DNA of 59,478 bases, from contig JAQGIW010000102.1 in NCBI GenBank assembly GCA_028290905.1, positions 1 through 59,478 on the forward strand. Direction: 5' to 3'. The notes under the pieces were generated by a model that saw nothing but the letters and a program-made list of their open reading frames with translations, ran no database searches and was not told the DNA's origin. The position numbers and the translations under genes were made by a program. The DNA comes from Caulobacteraceae bacterium (GTDB lineage Bacteria > Pseudomonadota > Alphaproteobacteria > Caulobacterales > Caulobacteraceae). Shown here one piece after another: positions 45,389 to 53,595 of the stretch (positions are counted from its first letter, which is position 1; each line of letters begins with the position of its first letter).

Positions 45389-47578
45389 ATGACAGAATTC
45401 GTCCGGGTTCGCGCATTTCTAGTGGTTGGGGCGTCCGCGTTGGCGCTCAGCCATGCGACGTCGTCATGGGCGGCGGCGTCAGACGCCGGGTCGAGCGCTG
45501 CAACCTCCGTAGGCGAGATCGTGGTGACCGCCCAGAAGCGCGCCGAGAACATCCAGGATGTTCCCATTGCGATCAGCGCCCTGAGTGGCGCCATCATCGA
45601 GCAGCGCGGGGTGCGAAGCGTCGACGACCTGCAAAACGAGATACCGGGGTTCAAGTTCGGGGAATTCGCCGGCGCCGGAAACCTGAGCATTCGCGGCGTC
45701 GGCACGGCGTTCGTCTCGGGGGCGGGGCAGAGTTCGGTCGCGATGTACGTCGACGGCGTCTACCTCTCGCAACCGAAGTCGTTCGGCATGGTGCAGTCGG
45801 ACCTCGCGGATATAGAGGTTCTACGGGGGCCCCAGGGAACGCTCTACGGGCGCAACTCCACGGGCGGCGTGGTGGCCTTCACCACCGCCAGGCCGACATC
45901 GACCCTCTCTGGCGGGGCCTCGGTCGAGGGGGGCGCCTACAGCGAAGTGAAGGGCAGCGCCTATATCAGCGGCCCCCTCGGCGACAGGTTTCGCGGGCGG
46001 CTGTATCTCGAGGGGGAGCATCACGACGGATACGTGCTCAACGATTTCACCGGCCAACGCCTGATGGATCTGACCGGATTCGGCGGCCGCCTTTCCCTGG
46101 ACGCGGATTGGAGCAGCGCCTGGACCACCGAACTGCGCGTGAGCACCCGTCACGAGGACGGGGCCAACGTCGTCCTGGACGGGTTCGATCCGCGCTTCGC
46201 GATCGTGCCGGCGCCGTACAACGATTTCGACCCCTATCGGGTGAATTCTCCCGTCCACTACGCCGGGCTGAAAACCGATACGCTTGCCTCGCTGAAGAAC
46301 GACATCAGGCTGGGCGGCGACGTGGATCTGGTGTCCATCACCGGCTTCAACCATTTTGGCGCGCACCAGCTGTACGACACCCTCGGCGACACGCTGATCC
46401 CCTTTCCGCTGGGCTCGATGACCCACGCGGACACCTTCACCCAGGAACTGGATCTGAAGGGATCGACGAAGGTGCTCAAGTGGATCGCCGGCTTCTATTT
46501 CTTTGACGACGTCCAGAACAACCACAGCTCGAGCGATGAAACGTCGGTGGCGGGCGCGGGTTACCACATTGCGATCGGCTCGCCGGCCACCAGCGTCCTG
46601 CAGCTCACCAATCAACATTCTCGGGAGCAGAGCGAGTCGGTCTTCGGCGACGTCACCTATGAAGTCGTGCGGGGCACGCGTCTCTTCGCCGGGGCCCGGG
46701 TCACCTTGGATCGGCTCAGCCAAGGTCTGTCCTCCTTGACCAGCGTGTTCGGAACCATCGTGCCGGGCGGTTGCACGGCCGCCAGCAATCCGCAAAGCGT
46801 TTCCTCGACGGCGGTCACCGGGCGCGTAGGCGCACAGCAGGACTTTACCAAACATTCGATGGGGTATGTTCAATACTCGCGGGGATACAAATCTCCCGGG
46901 TTCTCACAATCGACCTGCAACGATCCCTACAAGGCGGAGACCGTCGATGCGGTCGAAGCCGGCTACAAGAGCCGGTGGTTCGACGGGAAGCTGACGCTGG
47001 ACGCGGCGGCGTTCTACTACGACTACGGCAACTTCCAGCTCGAACAGGCCACTCTTACGGGCATCCCGGTGATCAACGCCCCAAAGAGCCACGTCTATGG
47101 CCTGGAGCTCTCCGCCGTCTACAGGCCCATCGAGGTTTTGCGGTTCGACGCCAGCCTGGAGTTCCTGAACGCACGATACGACCAGTTCATCAGCCAGGAC
47201 CCCAACATGGGTGTGCCCGTAGGTACGAACCTGCACGGAGTTCAGCTCGACAATGCCCCCGACGTGTCGGCCAATCTCGGCGCCGAGTTCGACCAGGCGC
47301 TGGGCTCCATCGGCAGCCTCACGTGGAGAGCCGAAGCATCGCTTACGGAGTCCTATCACCTTCGGGAATTCAACGTACCGTGGGCGATCCAGCCTGGTTA
47401 CGAGTTGTACAACTTCTACGTCACCTATCATGCGCCGAGCGGCCACTGGCAGCTGCGCGGCTTTGTGAAGAACGCGACCAACGTCACGCGGCTCGCGGGC
47501 GTCCTCGGGTTCGGCGGCGCCCTGGGCGTCTTTCAACCTCCGCGGACGTACGGGGCGGAAGCCTCGGTGAAGTTCTGA
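45389..47578 (+). CDS. TonB-dependent outer-membrane receptor
   Basis: 729-residue outer-membrane beta-barrel receptor powered by TonB. Signal peptide (about 1-28, ending SSWA), TonB box region VGEIVVTAQKRAENIQDVP (about 41-59), plug domain (SVDDLQNEIPGFKF, LSIRGVGTAF, DIEVLRGPQGTLYGRNSTGG) and a C-terminal barrel ending PPRTYGAEASVKF with the terminal Phe needed for barrel assembly. ATG 45389 has GGGAGG upstream. Caulobacterales use such receptors for organic nutrients as well as iron; its place in a catabolic island suggests uptake of the pathway's substrate. An APH kinase follows in the same direction. Confidence 0.94.
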   Translation: MTEFVRVRAFLVVGASALALSHATSSWAAASDAGSSAATSVGEIVVTAQKRAENIQDVPIAISALSGAIIEQRGVRSVDDLQNEIPGFKFGEFAGAGNLSIRGVGTAFVSGAGQSSVAMYVDGVYLSQPKSFGMVQSDLADIEVLRGPQGTLYGRNSTGGVVAFTTARPTSTLSGGASVEGGAYSEVKGSAYISGPLGDRFRGRLYLEGEHHDGYVLNDFTGQRLMDLTGFGGRLSLDADWSSAWTTELRVSTRHEDGANVVLDGFDPRFAIVPAPYNDFDPYRVNSPVHYAGLKTDTLASLKNDIRLGGDVDLVSITGFNHFGAHQLYDTLGDTLIPFPLGSMTHADTFTQELDLKGSTKVLKWIAGFYFFDDVQNNHSSSDETSVAGAGYHIAIGSPATSVLQLTNQHSREQSESVFGDVTYEVVRGTRLFAGARVTLDRLSQGLSSLTSVFGTIVPGGCTAASNPQSVSSTAVTGRVGAQQDFTKHSMGYVQYSRGYKSPGFSQSTCNDPYKAETVDAVEAGYKSRWFDGKLTLDAAAFYYDYGNFQLEQATLTGIPVINAPKSHVYGLELSAVYRPIEVLRFDASLEFLNARYDQFISQDPNMGVPVGTNLHGVQLDNAPDVSANLGAEFDQALGSIGSLTWRAEASLTESYHLREFNVPWAIQPGYELYNFYVTYHAPSGHWQLRGFVKNATNVTRLAGVLGFGGALGVFQPPRTYGAEASVKF

Positions 47579-47584
47579 CGAGAG

Positions 47585-47609
47585 CGAGCGCCAGGCGTGG
47601 GGGCGCTCG
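47585..47609 (+). other. GC-rich hairpin after the receptor gene
   Basis: cgagcgcc (47585-47592) and ggcgctcg (47602-47609) form a perfect 8-base stem 7 bases after the receptor stop. There is no T-run, so it may slow or attenuate read-through into the kinase gene rather than stop it. Confidence 0.4.
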
Positions 47610-47677
47610 CGAAACGCTCTCCAATCAAGCCTGTTCGAGGACCGCCTCGTGGTCCACGCTCTTTGAAAGCCCCGCGC

Positions 47678-47758
47678 GCCACAAGGGTCACGTCCGCCGC
47701 GCTCGACGAGTTCGAAATGCCCCGCACCTTTGGCGCCGAGGCAAGCTTCAGGATCTGA
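47678..47758 (+). pseudogene. Remnant of a second TonB-dependent receptor 3' end
   Basis: In the frame that stops at TGA 47756-47758 the bases read RATRVTSAALDEFEMPRTFG then AEASFRI. This copies the closing strand pattern of the intact receptor just upstream (PPRTYGAEASVKF). Homology fades upstream of about 47678. It suggests a former tandem receptor gene deleted down to its last 25-30 codons. It ends two bases before the start of APH 3. Confidence 0.5.
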
Positions 47759-47760
47759 CG

Positions 47761-48864
47761 ATGACGATCTCCCCGCAGGATCTGGGCCGGCGAATTATCG
47801 AGATCAACCGAGCCGTGCGTCTCGGCTCGACGACGGCGGAGGAGTGGGCTCAGCGAATCACTCGGCTCATGCAGGCCCAGCCGGAGATTTCCGAGCCGAT
47901 CTCCGTGCGCAACGTCAGGCCGCTGCAGGGGGGAGCGGGCAGTTCCAGCGGCACCTTGTTCTTCGAGGCCAGTTACCGGTCCGCGGGAGAGGACGTGCAC
48001 GGGCAGTACGTCCTGCGGTTCACGCCCGCCGAGCTCCTGTTCCACGCCTATGACCTGGATGGACAAGTCCGGATCCAGAGAGCGCTGGCGGAAGCCGACG
48101 TCCCGGTTCCCGCCCAGTGCTGGGAGGATACCAAGGGTCTCCGGCTGGGCGTCCCGGGCTATGTCATGGCGCGCGCCCGCGGAGAGGCGGCCCCCGCCGC
48201 CTGGTTCGCGGAGGGTGTGTTCGCCGAGGCGTCCCCCGCCAAACGGCGTCGATTGATCACCGCCTACCTCTCCACGCTGGCGAAGATACACGCGGTCGAT
48301 TGGCGGCGCGCAGGGCTCAGCTTCCTTCTCGACCGCGCGGACGGGGACGGGCTGATCGAACGGGAAGTCAATTGGTACTGGGACGGCCTGAAGCACGCTG
48401 AAGAGGCCGAGGCCATGGAACGGTTTGGCGCGGTGCGCCGGTGGCTGGTTGCGAACCAGCCCCGGATCCCGACGCCGGTGCTCTGTCACGGCGACACGAA
48501 TTTCACCAACAACCTGTTCGACGGCGACAGCGTCAGCGCCGTGCTGGACTGGGAGATGGCCTTCATCGGCGCCCCGGAGGCGGATCTGGCCTATGCCCTC
48601 CACGCGATGGAATCCCTCGGTGACAGCCGCCTCGAGGGGATACCCAGTCCGGAGGAGATGGTCGAAGAGTATCAAGGGCTGTCAGGACGCACCGTCCACG
48701 ACCTGGGTTACTATCGTCTCTTCGCCTTGTTCAGAGTCGCGCTGATCCTGACCATGGGAAAGCGGGCGTTTCCACCAGACTTCCAGGTCCCCTTTTCAGG
48801 CTACATCGAACGCACGGCGGCCCGGATGTATGAACAAGCAAAGGCCTTGAACGCCGATGTGTAG
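47761..48864 (+). CDS. APH-like phosphotransferase (kinase) 3
   Basis: 367-residue APH-fold kinase. VRPLQGGAGSSSGTLFFEA with QYVLRFTP forms the nucleotide lobe, LCHGDTNFTNNLF (241-253) is the catalytic loop, and VLDWEMAFIGAPEADL carries the metal Asp. It shares little beyond motifs with APH 1 and 2 but is clearly paralogous to APH 4 (48879-49982/50006), with which it converges. ATG 47761 begins the alignment with APH 4. It probably belongs to the same transcript as the TonB receptor. A substrate such as a hydroxyacyl-CoA is inferred from context. Confidence 0.85.
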   Translation: MTISPQDLGRRIIEINRAVRLGSTTAEEWAQRITRLMQAQPEISEPISVRNVRPLQGGAGSSSGTLFFEASYRSAGEDVHGQYVLRFTPAELLFHAYDLDGQVRIQRALAEADVPVPAQCWEDTKGLRLGVPGYVMARARGEAAPAAWFAEGVFAEASPAKRRRLITAYLSTLAKIHAVDWRRAGLSFLLDRADGDGLIEREVNWYWDGLKHAEEAEAMERFGAVRRWLVANQPRIPTPVLCHGDTNFTNNLFDGDSVSAVLDWEMAFIGAPEADLAYALHAMESLGDSRLEGIPSPEEMVEEYQGLSGRTVHDLGYYRLFALFRVALILTMGKRAFPPDFQVPFSGYIERTAARMYEQAKALNADV

Positions 48865-48878
48865 GGCGGTTCCGACGC

Positions 48879-50006
48879 TCAGCACGCGACGCCCAGCCGC
48901 CGCGCCCGCTCCATGCACAGAGCGACGGAACGCTTCAGGGCCGGGAGAAATTGCTCGAGGACCTCGGGCGGAAAGTGCTTCATAGCCAGGATGCTGATGA
49001 TGGCGCTTCGGAAGGCCGTGAAGAGTTCGAAGTACGGCAGGTGGCGAAGCGTTCTGCCGCTCGCACGCTCGTATTCCGCATAGATCTCGTCATAGGACAA
49101 GGCGCCCTCCGGGCACGGGATGTCGCCCTGGAGGATCTGGTCGCCTACTCTCAGAAACGAGAGATCGCATTCCGGAGCGCCGAGAAACGCCATTTCCCAA
49201 TCCACCACGGCGGTCAGCTCGCCGTCGTCGAACAGATAGTTTCCGAGGTTTGCGTCGCCGTGGCACAGCACGACCTCCGCATCCGTCGGCTCGTTGGCGA
49301 CTATCCAGTCGCGGATCGGCGCCAGTTCGGTCGCGTACGAACCCACGGCGGCCCAGGTCAGGGAATCCCAGTACCAATTTGCCTCCCGCTCGATGGGCCG
49401 GGAACCCGCGGCGCGATCCTGGAGCCATTCCAGCCCCAAGGCACGCCAGTCCAACGCGTGGATACGGGCGAGAGCCTCGACGTACCCCATCATCATTCGC
49501 CGGCGAACCTTGGGGGTGGCCTCCATCAACAGGCCCGACGCCTTCCAGGTCATCGGGGTGCTCGTGCCGGCCACCTGACCCATCACGTAGCCGGGTACAG
49601 TCAGGAACTCGCCCTTTTCGTCGAGCCAGAACTGCGGCGGCACGGGAACGTCTGTCCCGGCCAGCGAGCGCTGAAGGGTGAACTGACCACGCACGTCGTA
49701 GCGGTGAAAAAGGCCGGCGGCCGGAAGAAACCGCAGCACGAGCGGCCGCTCTTGCGTCTCCCCGTCCAGCGTGTAGCGCGCATCGAATAGCATGGTGCCG
49801 TTGGAACCGCCGGCGGCCGCCTCGACGGGTCGAACGTTCCACGCCTCGACGGTTCCGGTCACCCCCGGTTGTGATCGAATGAGGTCGCGAAGGCGATGCG
49901 CCCATTCATCGGACGTGGTTCCGGCGAAGCGGGCCTGACGTTGATAGGCAACAATCCCCGTGCCGAGGGCCTCAGCATCCATTTCTTGACTATCCTGACG
50001 TTCCAC
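48879..50006 (-). CDS. APH-like phosphotransferase (kinase) 4
   Basis: Up to 375 residues, paralogue of APH 3: VRPVEAAAGGSNGTMLFDA, LVLRFLPAAGLFHRYDV, LCHGDANLGNYLF and VVDWEMAFLGAPECDL. GTG 50006 follows GAGGCGG closely and lies 9 bases after the upstream gene; ATG 49982 (MDAEALG) is the alternative and agrees better with the N-terminus of APH 3. Encoded directly downstream of CrtC/AttH-like 4 and most likely co-transcribed with it, which ties the kinase and DUF7064-type families together. Confidence 0.85.
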   Translation of the reverse strand: MERQDSQEMDAEALGTGIVAYQRQARFAGTTSDEWAHRLRDLIRSQPGVTGTVEAWNVRPVEAAAGGSNGTMLFDARYTLDGETQERPLVLRFLPAAGLFHRYDVRGQFTLQRSLAGTDVPVPPQFWLDEKGEFLTVPGYVMGQVAGTSTPMTWKASGLLMEATPKVRRRMMMGYVEALARIHALDWRALGLEWLQDRAAGSRPIEREANWYWDSLTWAAVGSYATELAPIRDWIVANEPTDAEVVLCHGDANLGNYLFDDGELTAVVDWEMAFLGAPECDLSFLRVGDQILQGDIPCPEGALSYDEIYAEYERASGRTLRHLPYFELFTAFRSAIISILAMKHFPPEVLEQFLPALKRSVALCMERARRLGVAC

Positions 50007-50015
50007 GCCGCCGCC

Positions 50016-51047
50016 TCACCGAATCCAGGAGGCGTCGAAGGCCCGTTTGCTCAGCCCGCTCTCATGGTTGGCCAGGAACAGATTCGAAACCTCCTGCTCG
50101 CCGCGGTGGGGGTTGTCGATCATGTTGAAGTCGCAAACGCCCGACTGTCCGTTCCACCTCGGGATGGACAGCACCTCGATCCCGGCCGGCGAAGACCCAG
50201 GGCCGCCATTGTCGAGGTGAGTGGAGGTGACCACGCCGTCCACGGCGTCGACGTTGATCCGCAGGGTCTGTCCGTTTTCGAGCCGGACCGCAGACCAGCC
50301 GCCGACGACCGAATAACCGTCCCCCAGGGTGCTGCTCACCGTGTGCATATCCCGGATGGCTTCCCGCTTGCCCCCGAGCATCACCCATCCGAACTTGTGA
50401 AAATCGCCGGCGTTGTCATGCATGCTTACCAGCGAATAGGAGAGGTTTGGCCCGACGGTGCCGGCATGCCAGCGCGCGGACCGGAAGACGGCATGCGGAC
50501 GCGGCCCGAAACCGTGGTCGCGGTAGCCGAGCCCGTTCTCGATATCGAACACCCGGTCGCCGATGCGCACTCTTCCTTCGACACGGCCGGCGCTTTCGGG
50601 GTGGCCTGACGAACCCATTGTGTCCTGGTCCGCGCCGCTGACCGTGCCCAGTTCCTTCCCATGCATCGGGCCGCCGATGAACGACCAGTCCTGAGACGGG
50701 AACCAGTCGTAGATCCGCAGATCGGCTTCCGCGTCGACATCGTTTCCCTCGAATCGCGCATATTCCATGTTCGGGATGGAGTATTTCATCGATCCGGAAC
50801 TGGCGCTGGTCTCGGTGCGATCGCCGGGCTCGAGCTTGCGGTCGAGAAGATGCCGCCGGAAGCGCGTGCCGTCGGGAAGCGCCATCCCCCAGTGCGTCTG
50901 GGTGGTGCCCTGGTTGACGTACGATCCGGTTCTGAGAAAGCCGACGGCTCCGGACAGCGGGTCCCGGAATATCAGCACCCACGACTCCTGCCACTCCGGG
51001 TGATCGCTCGGCCGATGCGGAAGATCGATTTCGGAATAGAGCGACAA
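50016..51047 (-). CDS. CrtC/AttH-like (DUF7064-type) protein 4
   Basis: 343-residue member of the same family as proteins 1-3, but the most divergent: EIDLPHRPSDHPEWQESWVL, GAVGFLRTGSYVNQG, AGRVEGRVRIG and GYRDHGFGPR, where the usual AHRDRSWG motif becomes RDHGFG. The TTG at 51047 is chosen as start because a perfect AGGAGG lies five bases before it; the GTG six bases upstream overlaps that Shine-Dalgarno. First gene of a probable two-gene operon with APH 4. Function unknown. Confidence 0.72.
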   Translation of the reverse strand: MSLYSEIDLPHRPSDHPEWQESWVLIFRDPLSGAVGFLRTGSYVNQGTTQTHWGMALPDGTRFRRHLLDRKLEPGDRTETSASSGSMKYSIPNMEYARFEGNDVDAEADLRIYDWFPSQDWSFIGGPMHGKELGTVSGADQDTMGSSGHPESAGRVEGRVRIGDRVFDIENGLGYRDHGFGPRPHAVFRSARWHAGTVGPNLSYSLVSMHDNAGDFHKFGWVMLGGKREAIRDMHTVSSTLGDGYSVVGGWSAVRLENGQTLRINVDAVDGVVTSTHLDNGGPGSSPAGIEVLSIPRWNGQSGVCDFNMIDNPHRGEQEVSNLFLANHESGLSKRAFDASWIR

Positions 51048-51226
51048 ATTCACCTCCTGCCTCCCCGGCGCCGATCAGGCTATCGATCACCGTCGTATGC
51101 TTGCGCACGGTATACAGGTATCGATATCGCGAACAAGCTGTCCCATCGGGGATAGTGCGAATTGAGCGCAGAAAAATTTGGCCCATGCTACGCGAATATC
51201 GCCGCAAGGCCTCGAGCGAGGGGATC

Positions 51227-52417
51227 ATGAGAACCATGTCGACGGATGCGCTTATGCTTCCGTTCTTCGACGGGAGACACCCCGCCGTTCTCGCCGAGGC
51301 GAGCCGTTGGCTCGAGCAGGAGCCCCATATCGATGAGCTCGACGTCGAGGACTACGCGGGGCGAAGCCGCGCGTTCGTCCACAGCCTCGGTCGCGCCGGC
51401 CTTATCCGGCACATGATTCCCGAACCCGCAGATGAGGCGGCGAATGTCGACGTGCGTTCGATCTGCCTGGTGCGAGAGGCGTTGTGCTATCGCTCCGCGC
51501 TGGCGGACTCGGCCTATGTCATGCAGGGGATCGGCGCGGCCGCGATCTGGCGGCATGGCGACGAGGCTCTGCAGCGCCGGTATCTCCCGGCGTTACGGGA
51601 CGGGACCGTGATCCCCGCCTTCGCATTGTCCGAGCCCGGCGGTGGATCGGACGTCTCCGCCACTCAGACGACCGCGGTCCGCGACGGCGCGGATTTCGTG
51701 ATCGATGGCGTCAAGACGTGGACGTCGAACGCCGGGATCGCCGACGTCTACCTCGTCTTCGCGCGGACGGGAGAGCGACCGGGCGCCCACGGCCTCTCGG
51801 CTTTTCTGGTCGAGGCGGACAATCGGGGGCTCGAGGTGCTCGACCGGATCGTGGTGAGCGCGCCTCACCCCATGGCGAGCGTGCGGTTCACCGGGTGCCG
51901 CGTCCCGGAATCGGCGCGGGTGGGGGAGCCTGGCGAGGGCTTCCGACTGGCGATGTCCACGCTGGACATCTACCGCGCCACGGTGGGGGCCGCCGCCATC
52001 GGCCTGGCGAGAAGGGCCTTCGACGAGACCCTCGCGCGGATTGCCACGCGCCGGCTGTTCGGGCGCCTGATGGCGGAGATGGAGACGATCCAGATGAGGG
52101 TCGCCGACATGCACGTGGATCTGGAGACCGCGATGCTCACCGTCTATCGCGCCGCCTGGGCGCGCGACCAAGACGCCGGTAGGCGGGTCGCGGCAGAAGC
52201 CTCCTTGGCGAAACTCTACGCCACCGAGGCCGCGCACCGCGTTATCGATTCAGCCGTTCAGCTGTTCGGCGGTCAGGGCGTGACCCGGGGCTGCATCGTT
52301 GAACACCTGTTCCGCGACATTCGGGCGTTTCGGATCTATGAGGGCGCCTCGCAAGTCCAGAAGCTGATCCTGGGGCGTCACGTCGTGAGACCGTTTCTCG
52401 AGGCGAGCGCGTCGTAG
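51227..52417 (+). CDS. Acyl-CoA dehydrogenase (island copy)
   Basis: 396-residue FAD-dependent acyl-CoA dehydrogenase. FALSEPGGGSDVSATQTTA binds flavin and substrate, WTSNAGIADVYLVFARTG is the beta-domain strand, RRLFGRLMAEMETIQMRVAD and AVQLFGGQGVTRGC are C-terminal signatures, and the catalytic Glu is in IYEGASQVQK. It is the canonical Glu form, unlike the ACAD10/11-like protein at 22721. ATG 51227 has GAGGGG upstream; ATG 51236 and 51185 are alternatives. Divergent from CrtC/AttH-like 4 and convergent with a zinc alcohol dehydrogenase. Likely oxidises or eliminates from the acyl-CoA intermediate of the island pathway. Confidence 0.9.
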   Translation: MRTMSTDALMLPFFDGRHPAVLAEASRWLEQEPHIDELDVEDYAGRSRAFVHSLGRAGLIRHMIPEPADEAANVDVRSICLVREALCYRSALADSAYVMQGIGAAAIWRHGDEALQRRYLPALRDGTVIPAFALSEPGGGSDVSATQTTAVRDGADFVIDGVKTWTSNAGIADVYLVFARTGERPGAHGLSAFLVEADNRGLEVLDRIVVSAPHPMASVRFTGCRVPESARVGEPGEGFRLAMSTLDIYRATVGAAAIGLARRAFDETLARIATRRLFGRLMAEMETIQMRVADMHVDLETAMLTVYRAAWARDQDAGRRVAAEASLAKLYATEAAHRVIDSAVQLFGGQGVTRGCIVEHLFRDIRAFRIYEGASQVQKLILGRHVVRPFLEASAS

Positions 52418-52420
52418 GCC

Positions 52421-53506
52421 TCAGGCGTCGAAGACGATGACCGATCTGGCCAGTTCGCCCGTCTTCATCTCCTCGAAAGCCTCGTTGACCTGCTCCAGCT
52501 TGATGCGACGCGAGATCAGCTCATCCAGCTTCAGCTTGCCGGTCATGTAGAAGTCCACCAGGCGGGGCATGTCGACCGGAAAGCGGTTGGAGCCCATCGC
52601 CGAGCCCTGGATCCGCTTCTCGCCCAGAAAGTCGGCGCCATGCAGTTCGATTTTGACCCCGACCGGGATCATGCCGATGATGTTGGCGACGCCGCCGCGG
52701 GCCAGCATGGCGAAGGCCTGTTCGGCGGTCACCTTGAGGCCGATCGCCTCGAAGCTGTGATGGACGCCGCCCTTGGTCATCTCCTTGACCTGGGCGACCG
52801 GGTCGCCGTCGCTGGCGTCGACCACGTCGGTGGCTCCGAAATGCCTGGCCAGGTTCAGCTTTGATCCCACGCGATCGATCGCGATGATCCGCCCGGCGCC
52901 GGCGATCGCCGCGCCGTTGACCGCCGCCAGGCCCACGCCGCCGCAGCCGATCACAGCCACCGTCTCGCCGGGCCGCACGTGGGAGGTATGGATGACCGCC
53001 CCGACGCCGGTGATCACGCCGCAGCCGATCAAGGCGGCGCGGTCCAGCGGGATGTCTTTGCGGATCGCCACGCAGGCGTGCTCATGGACCAGCATCTGCT
53101 CGGCGAAGGACGAAAGATTCACGAACTGCGCCACGGGAGCGCCGCCCTGGCTCAAGCGCGGTTCGTCCTCGCCGCCACGCCTGGTCTCAGGCGAGGTGCA
53201 AAGGCTCATGTGGCCGGTGAGGCAGTATTCGCAGTGGCCGCAGAAGGCCGAGAGGCAGGTGATCACATGATCGCCAGGCTTGACCGAGCGCACTTCGGAG
53301 CCGACCTGCTCGACGACGCCCGCACTCTCGTGGCCGAGCACCGCGGGCAGGCGGTAGGGATAGGATCCTTCAACGAAGTGGAGGTCGGAGTGGCAGACGC
53401 CGGCGGCCGCCGTGCGGATCAGCACTTCATGCGGACCAGGCTTGGCGATCTGGACGTCCTCGATCTGCAGTGGCGTTCGGACTTCACGCAGTACGGCGGC
53501 CTTCAT
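52421..53506 (-). CDS. Zinc-dependent alcohol dehydrogenase
   Basis: Medium-chain NAD(P)-dependent alcohol dehydrogenase, 361 residues. GVCHSDLHF and GHESAGVVEQVG hold catalytic zinc ligands, CGHCEYCLTGHMSLC is the structural zinc loop, and VIGCGGVGLAAVNGAAIAGA is the Rossmann motif. It resembles the class III/S-(hydroxymethyl)-type or aryl-alcohol dehydrogenase branch. ATG 53506 has AGAGGA upstream. Encoded 89 bases downstream of, and in the same direction as, Baeyer-Villiger monooxygenase 1... the stop of which lies at 53596; a ketone made by this enzyme would be a natural monooxygenase substrate. Confidence 0.92.
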   Translation of the reverse strand: MKAAVLREVRTPLQIEDVQIAKPGPHEVLIRTAAAGVCHSDLHFVEGSYPYRLPAVLGHESAGVVEQVGSEVRSVKPGDHVITCLSAFCGHCEYCLTGHMSLCTSPETRRGGEDEPRLSQGGAPVAQFVNLSSFAEQMLVHEHACVAIRKDIPLDRAALIGCGVITGVGAVIHTSHVRPGETVAVIGCGGVGLAAVNGAAIAGAGRIIAIDRVGSKLNLARHFGATDVVDASDGDPVAQVKEMTKGGVHHSFEAIGLKVTAEQAFAMLARGGVANIIGMIPVGVKIELHGADFLGEKRIQGSAMGSNRFPVDMPRLVDFYMTGKLKLDELISRRIKLEQVNEAFEEMKTGELARSVIVFDA

Positions 53507-53595
53507 ACGGGGATCCTCTGGTTGACGGACGGCAGCCTAGGCCCACGGCCGTTCGCTAGCAAACGGCGCCTGAACCCGGGGGGCGGTCGATCGAG

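Noticed and set aside
47585-47609. Intrinsic terminator after the TonB receptor
   Set aside because: Good stem but no T-run, so it was listed only as a hairpin.
46771-47760. Upstream extension of APH 3 through the TonB receptor gene
   Set aside because: It overlaps the receptor in another frame, and the alignment with APH 4 starts at 47761.
34193-50006. APH-fold genes as antibiotic-resistance genes
   Set aside because: Their motifs and catabolic neighbours fit the ACAD10/11-LvaA type kinase group, not aminoglycoside-modifying enzymes.
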